Part shown: piece by piece, positions 1 to 7,604 of the stretch
How the letters are laid out: the number at the start of each line of letters is the position of its first letter
How positions within the stretch are numbered: the stretch's first letter is position 1
Assembly: GCA_026989355.1 (NCBI GenBank)
Contig: JALSJM010000008.1
Span: forward strand, 186,001 to 250,000
Length of the DNA: 64,000 bases
Reading direction: 5' to 3'
Source of the DNA: Paracoccaceae bacterium
Lineage (GTDB): Bacteria; Pseudomonadota; Alphaproteobacteria; Rhodobacterales; Rhodobacteraceae
Program-made: the position numbers and the translations under genes
Notes under the pieces: generated by a model
Told to the model about the DNA's origin: nothing
Databases searched by the model: none
The model's input: only the letters and a program-made list of their open reading frames with translations

Positions 1-288
1 GGTCACATGTTCCTTGAAGCGGGTGGCCCAGATCACCTGCCCGGCCACCCGCCACTGGCCGTAAACCTGCGCAACGGGGGCCCCTTCGCTGGCCCCGGTC
101 AGGCGAAAACGCTCGACACGTCCGCTCTCCACAACATCCGAGCCCACACCCAGCAGGCTCTGGTCAAGCACCCGGCCCACAGTCGCCCCCACCGCGCGCC
201 CGATGATCACGCTCGAAAGCCCAAGCACCGAGCCGCCAACCGAAGCACCCACCGCCGCGCCGACAGCCGAAAGAACGAGTGTAGCCAT
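1..288 (-). CDS. GTA host-specificity / tail fiber-like protein (g15, 'megatron'), N-terminal 96 codons only
   Basis: The first 96 residues of a protein whose 3' part lies outside the window. It begins MATLVLSAVGAAVGASVG and continues with a Gly/Ala-rich hydrophobic stretch to about residue 40, then a conserved RVERFRLTGASEGAPVAQVYG segment. This is how RcGTA g15 proteins begin (TIM-barrel-like tail tip protein at the end of the particle). The ATG lies directly after the TGA of the peptidase gene, with no spacing, so the two are translationally coupled. It is the last gene of the head-tail operon. The identification rests on the N-terminus and on its place in the cluster; the rest of the protein could not be seen. 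Confidence 0.85.
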   Translation of the reverse strand, partial: MATLVLSAVGAAVGASVGGSVLGLSSVIIGRAVGATVGRVLDQSLLGVGSDVVESGRVERFRLTGASEGAPVAQVYGQWRVAGQVIWATRFKEHVT

Positions 289-735
289 TCAGGATCCCTC
301 CCCGGGAAATTGAAACCGCGCCACGATCCGGCGCTGCCAGGGGGCGCTGAGGGGGCTTTCCAGCACCCCATGCCCCGAATAGGCGTGGACGAAACTGGGC
401 TCGGGGGAAATTCTTCCCTGAATTCCCAGGTGCTTGGCCACACCGCCCGCACGCATCCGAAAGAGCAGGACATCGCCCGGCGCGGCCGCTTCCAGCGGTT
501 TCGCATCAAGGTGACGCAGGGCCGCCTGCCACAGACGTTCTGCTCCTTCAGGCTCGCTCCAGTCGGGCGTATAGGGCGGCACGGGCTCGGGCTCGCAGCC
601 ATGAAACGCACGCCACACCCCGCGCAACAGCCCCAGACAATCGCAACCCGCACCCCGGGCCGAGGCCTGATGGCGATAGGGCGTGCCGATCCAGGCCCTT
701 GCTTCGGCCAGCACGCGCACACCGGTCCTGCTCAT
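289..735 (-). CDS. GTA NlpC/P60 family peptidase (g14)
   Basis: 148 residues, the usual size of the RcGTA g14 tail peptidase, which helps the tail cross the cell wall of the recipient. The NlpC/P60 core is visible: the Cys nucleophile in the CDCLGL motif (C33), a His in VAKHLG (H102) and a further His in FVHAYSG (H117). Its first codons overlap the end of g13 by 4 bases (ATGA arrangement) and its stop abuts the g15 start. Family and position agree, so the call is firm. The substrate is inferred to be peptidoglycan. Confidence 0.93.
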   Translation of the reverse strand: MSRTGVRVLAEARAWIGTPYRHQASARGAGCDCLGLLRGVWRAFHGCEPEPVPPYTPDWSEPEGAERLWQAALRHLDAKPLEAAAPGDVLLFRMRAGGVAKHLGIQGRISPEPSFVHAYSGHGVLESPLSAPWQRRIVARFQFPGEGS

Positions 736-1619
736 CCCTTCAGACTCCCCCCGTCATTGATACCCCCCCGGGCGGGATAGCTCATCAGCCAGTCATCCCC
801 GGGAATATGCGGAAAACCCCGGAAGTTCAGGAAGTTCTGAAACTTCAGGCGGCAGGTTTCAGGGCGCTTGTCGCAACCGGCCTCGAGACGCAGCAGGTCG
901 CCTGCCTGCACCGGAAGGCGCAACACCTCCCACAACTCGATCTCGCGGCCGTCATTCGTCAGCCGGTCATTCTTGATCAACCCGGACAATCCGGCACCGG
1001 CACCGGAAAGCACCGAAAGGCGGCCACGCTCGAACCAGCGCTCGTCAAAACCCGAAAGCGCGGAGAAACGGAAAAGCCTCGCATCCTCCACATCTTCAGC
1101 CGGCAGATCGGCGCGATAGCCGGGGGCGGAAAGGTCAAATCGGCAATCGGCATCGCCCAGCACCGCGGTGCAGGGCTTCTGGTAGATCCGCCCCTGGGGC
1201 TGGTTCAGCGCCTCGGCAAGGCCGCGCAACTCGGCCTCGAAGGCCCCCGCCTTGCGGCGGATCTCGCCGATCGTGCCGGTAAAGCGCAACACGCGCTGGC
1301 TCACATCCTGCCAGTTCACCAGCCAGGCACGCACGATGGCGCCATCGAACCGGCCGGCGGCAATGTCATCCTCGGTCACCGCTGCATCCGAAAGCACCCC
1401 CAGCGTCTCGCTGTTGTCCACCGCAAGGCCTGTGGTCTGCACCAGGGCCCGGGCAGTCAGGCCGGTATCGGCCCGAAAGGTTATGCCCTCGAAGGAAAGG
1501 TCGCGATCATGATCGGTAAAGCCAAGGACGGTGCCATCACGGCGTTCCACGGCCCATGCCCGGGCCAGCGTGGTGATACCGCTTTCGAGATGGGCTTCGA
1601 ATTCAGGAGAAAACGCCAT
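732..1619 (-). CDS. GTA hub / baseplate protein, DUF2163 family (g13)
   Basis: 295 residues. It matches the RcGTA g13 hub family (DUF2163 with a C-terminal phage_BR0599-like domain). Four cysteines sit as two pairs, C150/C159 (CTAVLGDADC) and C249/C256 (CDKRPETC). In the RcGTA structure the hub protein carries an iron-sulfur cluster held by such cysteines, so these are the expected ligands. The C-terminal QNFLNFRGFPHIPG segment is typical of the family. It overlaps g12 by one base (TGATG) and g14 by four bases. All key residues are present. Confidence 0.93.
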   Translation of the reverse strand: MAFSPEFEAHLESGITTLARAWAVERRDGTVLGFTDHDRDLSFEGITFRADTGLTARALVQTTGLAVDNSETLGVLSDAAVTEDDIAAGRFDGAIVRAWLVNWQDVSQRVLRFTGTIGEIRRKAGAFEAELRGLAEALNQPQGRIYQKPCTAVLGDADCRFDLSAPGYRADLPAEDVEDARLFRFSALSGFDERWFERGRLSVLSGAGAGLSGLIKNDRLTNDGREIELWEVLRLPVQAGDLLRLEAGCDKRPETCRLKFQNFLNFRGFPHIPGDDWLMSYPARGGINDGGSLKG

Positions 1620-2251
1620 CAGACCCGCACCTCCACCACCGGAACATCGGGCACTTCCCCGGCCTGGAAACTGGCCACCGATGTCTGGATGCTGTCGGTA
1701 TCGAAACGCACCGGCACATCGAATTCGAAACCCGCGGTGATCTCGGCACCCACATCGGGGGGGCTGGCAAAGCTGACGATGCCGGTGGCGGTATCCACCG
1801 TGTAATGCACCGCTTCCTGCAGCTCGGTGCCCGCCACGCCGATCCGCACCGTGCCCGCCACCGGCTTGGTGATCGGGCGCACGTAGGCCGCGCTGCCCGA
1901 GGCATAGTGCTTGCGCAACCGGAAACCGGTGCTGGTGCCGTCGCCGGTGGCGATGTGCTGATCCTGGAAATGAACCTGTTCCGAGGGCTTGCAGGACTTG
2001 TAGTCCGACCAGTCCTTCCAGCGAAAACCGAACATCTGCCCCTGACGGGCCTCGAAGAAGGCCACCAGAGCCGCGATGTCGTCAAGCGAGCGCAGACCCA
2101 TGCCGGCGTTGTAGCGGCGGCGCGAATGGGCCCAGGGGCTGTTGCGCTCCTCGAACCCGTTGGCCAGCGTCACCACCTCGGTGCGCCGCTCGGGGCCACC
2201 GAGCGAGCCGAAGCTCAGATTGGCGGGGAATCTCACTTCGTGAAAACCCAT
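1619..2251 (-). CDS. GTA distal tail protein, DUF2460/TIGR02217 family (g12)
   Basis: 210 residues beginning MGFHEVRFPANLSFGS, the signature start of the DUF2460 family, with the conserved ARQGQMFGFRWKDWSDYKS segment near residues 70-88. In RcGTA this protein forms the distal tail ring joining the tail tube to the hub. It is followed by g13 with a one-base overlap. Upstream, 25 bases separate it from the tape-measure gene. Length and motifs fit a complete gene. Confidence 0.93.
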   Translation of the reverse strand: MGFHEVRFPANLSFGSLGGPERRTEVVTLANGFEERNSPWAHSRRRYNAGMGLRSLDDIAALVAFFEARQGQMFGFRWKDWSDYKSCKPSEQVHFQDQHIATGDGTSTGFRLRKHYASGSAAYVRPITKPVAGTVRIGVAGTELQEAVHYTVDTATGIVSFASPPDVGAEITAGFEFDVPVRFDTDSIQTSVASFQAGEVPDVPVVEVRV

Positions 2252-2276
2252 CGGCCTTGCCTCCTCATGTCATCAC

Positions 2277-2945
2277 TCATCGGTTGCGCTGGCCGCGGGC
2301 CAGAATGCGGCTCATCTGCGCGGCGATCTGGCTTTCGCTGCGGCGAAAGCCCTCGATATCGGGTGTGGAAATGTTCATCACCACCGTCACAGGGCGCGCG
2401 GCGGCGCCGGCCGCCTGCACGCCAAGGCGCCCGTCGGGACCGCGGGCAAGCGGCATGATCGCTTCGGGGCCGGCCTCGCCCATCAGGCCCGTGCCCCCGC
2501 GCAGCGCAAAGGCCGTGGGGGCGCTCACGATACCGCCGCGGGCAAAGGGCATCACCCGCCCCTGGCTGATCGCACCGCCCCTGGCAAAGGGCAGAAGCCC
2601 CTGCACAAGGCTGTCAACCCCGCCCGCGATCAGCCCGCCGAAATGGTTGGCAACCGGGCGAATGGCCGCATTATAGGCCGTGTTGACCATCGACCTGGCG
2701 ATCGTATCAAGCGCATCCGAAAGCTTCATGCCATCCAGAACGATGCCGTCGAAGGCGCGTTTCAGGCCGCGGCTCATGCCACGCGCCATGGTGTCCACGC
2801 TGCGCCCCGTGGTGCCGAGCGCATCACGCATGCGCGCAAGCTCGCCCTCGAAGGCTGCGGCCATGGCGCTTGCTCCGCCCATCGTTCCCTCAAGCGCCGC
2901 AAGCTGTTCTTCCAGATCGGCCAGATCGTCCGGTTCCAGTGCCAT
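2277..2945 (-). CDS. GTA tail tape measure protein (g11)
   Basis: 222 residues, very short for a tape measure but normal for the roughly 50-nm GTA tail. An N-terminal charged helical part (residues 1-70) is followed by repeated FARGG motifs (LPFARGGAISQG, MPFARGGIVSAP) and GLMGEAGPEAIMPLARGPDG, the standard C-terminal signature of lambda-type tape-measure proteins. Lies 6 bases after the small chaperone gene. In the particle it sits inside the tail tube and sets its length. Confidence 0.92.
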   Translation of the reverse strand: MALEPDDLADLEEQLAALEGTMGGASAMAAAFEGELARMRDALGTTGRSVDTMARGMSRGLKRAFDGIVLDGMKLSDALDTIARSMVNTAYNAAIRPVANHFGGLIAGGVDSLVQGLLPFARGGAISQGRVMPFARGGIVSAPTAFALRGGTGLMGEAGPEAIMPLARGPDGRLGVQAAGAAARPVTVVMNISTPDIEGFRRSESQIAAQMSRILARGQRNR

Positions 2946-2951
2946 CGTCTT

Positions 2952-3200
2952 CTACTCCGGTGATTGTTGCCTGTGGTCGGGAAAGGCGCGCAGCAGTTCG
3001 TCAAGCCGCCGCCGCCCCATCGGCGCAACGCCCTCTTCGCCATCGCCCTGCCCCAGCAGCAGCAGGAATTCGGCCGGGGTCAGACGCCAGAATTCTTCGG
3101 GGCGCAGCCCGAGCCCCTGAAGGGCGGTACGCAGCATGGCCGACCAGTCCAGCCCCGAAGGGAAGGGACTTCCGCTATCCGGGGCACAGGGGCGATTCAT
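2952..3200 (-). CDS. GTA small tail-assembly protein, rcc01693 family (g10.1)
   Basis: 82 residues. It contains LDWSAMLRTALQGLGLRPEEFWRLTPAEF, the hallmark of the short rcc01693-like phage tail assembly chaperone found between g10 and g11 in Rhodobacterales GTAs. It overlaps the preceding g10 gene by 4 bases (ATGA). Two genes before the tape measure is the usual place for tail chaperones. It probably binds the tape measure before tail assembly; that role is inferred from position. Confidence 0.88.
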   Translation of the reverse strand: MNRPCAPDSGSPFPSGLDWSAMLRTALQGLGLRPEEFWRLTPAEFLLLLGQGDGEEGVAPMGRRRLDELLRAFPDHRQQSPE

Positions 3201-3535
3201 TGCGTTTCCCCCCCAACCGCGAAGGCACGCGTCAGAAGCCGGGCCGCCACTCGCGCGGCCTCAAGCGGGCCGCCCTCGATCTCGGCCGTCACCAGATCGC
3301 ATGCCTCCCCTTCCCAGCCCCCGCCACGCAGACCCGCCACGACCAGTGCCAGCACGTCGCGGGAAGTGAAGCGCCCCTCTTCGAAGCGCGTCACCAGTTC
3401 CACCAGCGTGCCGCTGTCAAGGGCGGCTTCCAGTTCGGCCAGTGCGCCCAGGGTCAGCTTGCAGCGATAGGCCCGGCCATCCAGTACAAGGCGCACTTCG
3501 CCCGCCCAGGGATTGGCTCCGTCCTCTGCCATCAC
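3197..3535 (-). CDS. GTA tail assembly chaperone-like protein (g10)
   Basis: 112 residues, of the 'gene transfer agent family protein' (Phage_TAC_11-like) type. It starts with a beta-rich section (GEVRLVLDGRAYRCKLTLGALAELEAAL) and continues as helices. It overlaps g9 upstream and g10.1 downstream by 4 bases each. The pair g10/g10.1 takes the place of the frameshifted G/GT chaperones of lambda-like phages. No frameshift signal was noticed. Confidence 0.88.
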   Translation of the reverse strand: MMAEDGANPWAGEVRLVLDGRAYRCKLTLGALAELEAALDSGTLVELVTRFEEGRFTSRDVLALVVAGLRGGGWEGEACDLVTAEIEGGPLEAARVAARLLTRAFAVGGETQ

Positions 3536-3948
3536 GGCACCGGGGTAAAGGTAAGCGCCCCGGCCGAGGCAAGGCTGATCTCATAGGTCGCCTCGCCATC
3601 GTGATTGCCGGCATATTCGATGGCGGTAATCTGGAACGGCCCCTCAACCACACCGAAATCGGGGATGATCACCTGGAAATCCGGGGTTTCTCCATCAAAG
3701 AATATCTGGCGGGCCCGCTCGTCGGTAGCATCATCCCGGAATACGCCGCTGCCCGAGATGGTGGCCGATTTCACGCCTGCCCCGCCCAGCAGTTCGCGCC
3801 AGCCCCCCTGACTTTCAAGGCTGGTCACGTCCACGCTTTCGGCATTGAAGCTGATACGGGTGGCGCGCAGGCCGGCGATGGTGGTAAAACTGCCCGAACC
3901 GGTGATGTCGAGCTTGATGAGCAGATCTTTGCCTTTCTGGGCAACCAT
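3532..3948 (-). CDS. GTA major tail tube protein, TP901-1 family (g9)
   Basis: 138 residues, MVAQKGKDLLIKLDITGSG at the start and an FNAESVDVTSLESQGGWRELL segment, both diagnostic of TP901-1-type major tail proteins of GTAs. It forms the stacked hexameric rings of the tail tube. The gene is separated from g8 by 24 bases, including a usable ribosome binding site, and overlaps g10 by 4 bases. Full length for the family. Confidence 0.94.
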   Translation of the reverse strand: MVAQKGKDLLIKLDITGSGSFTTIAGLRATRISFNAESVDVTSLESQGGWRELLGGAGVKSATISGSGVFRDDATDERARQIFFDGETPDFQVIIPDFGVVEGPFQITAIEYAGNHDGEATYEISLASAGALTFTPVP

Positions 3949-3972
3949 GAGTGTTCTCCAATCTGGTAAGGG

Positions 3973-4383
3973 TCAGGTGTCATCCACACGGGCGTGGAAG
4001 CGAAGATCGATGCGCCTGGTGTCGCTGTTGCCCAGGCGCCGGGCACGGGCGCGATCGAAGCGGATATAGACAAGGCTGCCCCGGCCAAGCGCAAGCGCCG
4101 CATCCGAAAGGGAATCGCTGATCGCCACTGCAATTTCCTTGGCGGTGCGAAACCCCGCGGCATCGGTGATCACACTTACCGTCAGGATGTGCAGCGCGCC
4201 GCGGGCCGTCTTGTCGGAGCGGTCACGCACGTCTTCGATTCCAAGGCTCACGAAAGTGCCGGACAATGGGCCGGGGGGCACATCATCATGAATGTTGCTG
4301 CCCACCAGCGCGGTGACCGACGCATCATTCGCAAGGTGCTGATAGACAGCCGCCTGCAGCGCCGCCGATACGCCATAGCTCAT
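3973..4383 (-). CDS. GTA tail terminator, DUF3168 family (g8)
   Basis: 136 residues. MSYGVSAALQAAVYQHLANDASVTALVG and NIHDDVPPG are typical of DUF3168 proteins, which cap the tail tube at the neck. It overlaps g7 by 4 bases. The protein ends FHARVDDT, as expected for a complete family member. Its role in the neck follows from the RcGTA structure; the sequence itself shows only the family. Confidence 0.9.
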   Translation of the reverse strand: MSYGVSAALQAAVYQHLANDASVTALVGSNIHDDVPPGPLSGTFVSLGIEDVRDRSDKTARGALHILTVSVITDAAGFRTAKEIAVAISDSLSDAALALGRGSLVYIRFDRARARRLGNSDTRRIDLRFHARVDDT

Positions 4384-4721
4384 GTCACCACCTCCTCGCG
4401 TACATGGCAGGCGATGTAGCGGCCCGCAGGATCGTGATCGCTGACCGCCAGAATGCGGAACAGCCGCGCCCCGGCGCGAAAGCGCTGTTCGGGGCGCGGA
4501 CGCGAAGGAGCACCGTAAGGCATGGCGCGCAGGATGAAGCGATAGTTCGCTCCCGAAAGCACCTGAACGTCATCGCCCTTCTCGTTGCCGGTGCGCGCCT
4601 GCATTTCGGCCCAGTGAATGCCAAGCGCCACCCAGGTCTCGTTCCAGCCACCGGCCCCGTCGGGGGTGCGCACGGTTTCTTCAAGCACCAGCTTGCGATT
4701 CAGTCGGGGTTCCTGCCTCAT
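4380..4721 (-). CDS. GTA head-tail joining (stopper) protein (g7)
   Basis: 113 residues of the SPP1 gp16-like head-completion family. Visible marks are PDGAGGWNETWVALG near the start and RLFRILAVSDHDPAGRYIACHVREE at the end. In RcGTA the corresponding protein is the stopper between adaptor and tail terminator. It overlaps g6 and g8 by 4 bases each, within a chain of translationally coupled connector genes. Confidence 0.9.
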   Translation of the reverse strand: MRQEPRLNRKLVLEETVRTPDGAGGWNETWVALGIHWAEMQARTGNEKGDDVQVLSGANYRFILRAMPYGAPSRPRPEQRFRAGARLFRILAVSDHDPAGRYIACHVREEVVT

Positions 4722-5320
4722 GCCGAACCTCCGCCAAGGATCCGCACGGTGCGATAGCGTTCGATCAGGCTGCTGACGCCAAAGGGCATCTCGGCTTCCA
4801 CCTTCGGCCCTGTCGCATGGCGATGCTCGTAATGATGCGCCGCCAGCATCAGGATCGCCTGGCCAAGATCTGCGGGCAACGCGCCCCAGTCCGGGCCGAA
4901 GCCCGCATCAAAGGCAATCTCCGCATGTCCGCCGGCGGGGATCGAGGGCAGGCAGGCGCCGGTGGCCTCGATCCGCGGCCGGTGCGTATCGGGCACCAGA
5001 AGATAACGCGCCGGATCGATCAGCGTGGGGGCGCCGTCGCGATCAACGATATTGAATGCGCTCACTGCGCCCACCGGCGCCACCGGCAGGGCCTGAGAAG
5101 CAAGATCGCGCCATACCCCGATCCGCCACAGGAAGCTGCGGGCAATCGTCACCTTGCCGGTGCGGCTCTCGATCTGGGCAATGGCCGCGCGCAGCAGTGC
5201 CTCCAGAAGGCTGTCCTGCACCCCGTCATCGGCAAACCCGGTGCCCAGCCGCAGGTGTTCCTTGAATTCGGGTATCGGCAGCGCCGCCGCCGGCACCGTG
5301 GTCTGCTCGGTCAGAATCAT
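4718..5320 (-). CDS. GTA head-tail adaptor protein (g6)
   Basis: 200 residues from the ATG of MILTEQTTVPAAALP. This start is chosen because a clear GGAG Shine-Dalgarno lies 7 bases upstream; the open frame extends further upstream but that part is not family-like. The protein carries the gp6-like connector features EFKEHLRLG, LRAAIAQIESRTGK and LGQAILMLAAHHYEHR. It forms the ring below the portal. A 216-base gap holding a GC-rich stem-loop separates it from the capsid gene. Confidence 0.92.
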   Translation of the reverse strand: MILTEQTTVPAAALPIPEFKEHLRLGTGFADDGVQDSLLEALLRAAIAQIESRTGKVTIARSFLWRIGVWRDLASQALPVAPVGAVSAFNIVDRDGAPTLIDPARYLLVPDTHRPRIEATGACLPSIPAGGHAEIAFDAGFGPDWGALPADLGQAILMLAAHHYEHRHATGPKVEAEMPFGVSSLIERYRTVRILGGGSA

Positions 5321-5499
5321 GTGTGTTCTCCGAAAATATCCGTTGCCATGCCGGATCCCGGCGCGCGGGGCGAACCGCCGGCATCCGAGGGAACGGGCGC
5401 GCGCCCTGCCGCATTGCTCGGACGGAGGGAGCAGCTGGACAACCCGGCAACCCCGGCGCGCACCCGCCTGCCCCGGCCCCACCGGAACCGAAGCATTCC

Positions 5500-5522
5500 G
5501 CCCCGGCCACCCGGGCCGGGGC
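5500..5522 (-). promoter_or_regulatory. GC-rich stem-loop between capsid (g5) and adaptor (g6) genes
   Basis: A perfect 9-bp stem, GCCCCGGCC pairing with GGCCGGGGC around a 5-base loop, begins 15 bases after the stop of the capsid gene on the transcribed strand. No T-run follows, so it is not a classical terminator. It could protect the 3' end of capsid mRNA or give partial termination, which would favour capsid over connector proteins. The function is inferred. Confidence 0.5.
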
Positions 5523-5536
5523 CTTCCCGCTCAGCC

Positions 5537-6739
5537 TCAGCTGACCGAGAATTTCAGCAGCTTGATCGCCGCGAAATCGCTGACATCGCCGCCCACCCGC
5601 TTGGTGGCATAGAACAACACGTGCGGCTTGGCCGAGAAGGGGTCGCGCAGAATGCGCAGATCCGGGCGCTCGGCCACCGTATAGCCGGCTGCAAAATCGC
5701 CAAAGGCGATGGCGGTCGCGCCCGAGGCGATGTCGGGCATGTCTTCGGCGATCAGCACCGGATAGCCCATCAGGCGTGCAGGCTCGCCGGCGGCCAGACC
5801 GTCAGACCACAGGAAGCGGCCATCGGCATCCTTCATCTTGCGCACCGCACCGGCGGTTTTCGAATTCATGATGAAGGTCGCGTTGGCACGGTATTCGGCA
5901 CCCAGCGCATAAACCAGATCAACGATCGCATCCGAAGGTTTGGTGCTGTCGAAATCGCCGTCAACGCCGGTGGCGATATAACCGATGTTGGTCCAGCTCC
6001 AGGCGGCATCGTCCACCGCCGGATGGCTGAGGAAGCCACGCGGCTTGTCCACCCCGTCGCCATTGATGAAGGCTGCGGCCTCGGCGCGGGCAAACTTGTC
6101 GGCAATCCGTCTGGCCAGCCAGCCCTCGATGTCGAAGGCACTGTCGTCAAGCAGCCGCTGACTGGCCTTGGGCAGAGCCGAAAGCTCGTGAAGCGGAATG
6201 GTGATGCGATCGATCTGCGGCGTGGCGGTTTCGGCGGTGGCAGCCGTTTCGCTGGCCCAGCCGGCGCCCACGTCGGTATGATCGATCAGCACATCATAGG
6301 ATGTGGCCTCGACATTCACCACATTGGCCACCGAGCGCAGGCTGGCGGTGGACGACAGCACCGACTGAATGCTGGCCGCGGTTTCGGGATCCACCAGGTA
6401 GCCGCCATCGGCCGCCACGGCCGTGGAAAGCGCCTTGCCCTCCAGTTCAAGCCCGCGCAGGGCCTCGTCATCGCCGGTGCGCAGATAGGCCTGAAAGGCC
6501 TTCTGATGCGGGGTTTCCCCTTCGGCCGCGGCCGAAAGAACCGGGCGCTTGGGGGCGAAATTCTTGCGTTCCATCATGGTCATGCGTTCTTCCTGTTTCT
6601 GAAGTCTGGTCTTGATGTCATCCTGAAAGCTCTTGAATTCGCTCAGGAAACCGGCCATCGCGGCTTTCACCTCAGTGGCCGGCGAAGCACCATCGGGCAG
6701 GTAGCCCCGCCCCCTGGACTTGGTCTCGGTCTTGCTCAT
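5537..6739 (-). CDS. GTA major capsid protein, HK97 family (g5)
   Basis: 400 residues, HK97 fold. A charged helical scaffold-like N-terminal delta domain (about residues 20-65) precedes the mature shell part. That part contains AVAADGGYLVDPE, ARAEAAAFINGDGVDKPRGFL and LMGYPVLIAEDMPDIASG, the usual landmarks of phage capsids of this family. The upstream protease gene g4 is the expected maturation enzyme, 36 bases away. It is full length compared with RcGTA capsid. Confidence 0.95.
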   Translation of the reverse strand: MSKTETKSRGRGYLPDGASPATEVKAAMAGFLSEFKSFQDDIKTRLQKQEERMTMMERKNFAPKRPVLSAAAEGETPHQKAFQAYLRTGDDEALRGLELEGKALSTAVAADGGYLVDPETAASIQSVLSSTASLRSVANVVNVEATSYDVLIDHTDVGAGWASETAATAETATPQIDRITIPLHELSALPKASQRLLDDSAFDIEGWLARRIADKFARAEAAAFINGDGVDKPRGFLSHPAVDDAAWSWTNIGYIATGVDGDFDSTKPSDAIVDLVYALGAEYRANATFIMNSKTAGAVRKMKDADGRFLWSDGLAAGEPARLMGYPVLIAEDMPDIASGATAIAFGDFAAGYTVAERPDLRILRDPFSAKPHVLFYATKRVGGDVSDFAAIKLLKFSVS

Positions 6740-6775
6740 GGATCGTCCTGTTCCTGTGAGGTTCGGATCACTGGC

Positions 6776-7342
6776 TCAATCGCGGGCCAGCATGCGGCGC
6801 GCGGTTTCGAAAACCCCGGCCAGTTCACGCAGGGCTTCGACCTCGGGGGTATCCCCCTTGGCGCCTACCCGCGCTTGGGGGAGCATCGGAAAGGTGACAA
6901 GCGACACCTCCCAGAGCTCCAGCTCTGCCAAGAGCCGCCGGCCCTTGCCATCCTTGTGTGCCTTCTTCGTGCGATAACCGATCGAAAGCCCGTCGATGGC
7001 GCCCGCCCCGATCAGTGCCGCTGCCTCGCGGCCCCGCTCCACATCGGTCAGGATGCGCCCCTTCACGTAAAGGCCGCGCTCGGTTTCGCGCACCTCGTCC
7101 CAGATGCCGATCGGCTGGGCGGGGTCGTGCTGCCAGAGCATCTTCACCCGCCGGCCGCTTTCGCGCAGCGCCTTCAGCGATGCCCGATAGGCCCCCGGTT
7201 CCACGATGTCACCACCCTGATCGGGAACCCCGAAAAGCGAGGCATAGCCCTCGATCCCCGTTCCATCGGTAATCTTCACCTGGTCGCCGAGCCGGCAGAA
7301 TTTGTGTTCGAGCCCGGCAACATTTTCCTGCATCGTCATCAT
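6776..7342 (-). CDS. GTA prohead protease, HK97 U35 family (g4)
   Basis: 188 residues. The catalytic His is in MLWQHD (H72) and the Ser in DGLSIGY (S120), with a conserved Glu in ELWEVSLVTFP (E145), as in HK97-type prohead proteases. It cleaves the capsid delta domain during head maturation. It starts 10 bases after g3.5. The MMTMQEN start is kept as the first of three possible Met codons; the real start may be one of the next two. Confidence 0.93.
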   Translation of the reverse strand: MMTMQENVAGLEHKFCRLGDQVKITDGTGIEGYASLFGVPDQGGDIVEPGAYRASLKALRESGRRVKMLWQHDPAQPIGIWDEVRETERGLYVKGRILTDVERGREAAALIGAGAIDGLSIGYRTKKAHKDGKGRRLLAELELWEVSLVTFPMLPQARVGAKGDTPEVEALRELAGVFETARRMLARD

Positions 7343-7352
7343 TGCATATCCC

Positions 7353-7604
7353 TCATTTCGGAGCCGCTTCGATCAGGCCCGCCACACCCTGGGCCAGGAT
7401 CACCCCGACCACGCCGTAAACCGCCAGCCACAGCCGCCGCTCCAGCCGTTCGATCATCGCCTCGATGCGCTTCAGCCGCTCGTCCAGCGCGTCGAACTGC
7501 AGCTGCGCCAGACGCTCGTTGGCCTCGATGCGCGCCGTGGCCACGTCGAAACTGTCGTAAAGAAAGCGCGAACCCGAGCCGGACGAGCGTTCCCCGCCGC
7601 TCAT
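7353..7604 (-). CDS. GTA head formation protein, rcc01685 family (g3.5)
   Basis: 83 residues between portal and protease, the standard place of the small RCAP_rcc01685-like protein. A heptad-rich coiled-coil section (EANERLAQLQFDALDERLKRIEAMIERLERR, residues 27-57) leads into one hydrophobic segment (LWLAVYGVVGVILAQGVAGL, about 58-77). It therefore looks like a small membrane-anchored coiled-coil protein. It overlaps the portal gene by 4 bases. Confidence 0.85.
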   Translation of the reverse strand: MSGGERSSGSGSRFLYDSFDVATARIEANERLAQLQFDALDERLKRIEAMIERLERRLWLAVYGVVGVILAQGVAGLIEAAPK

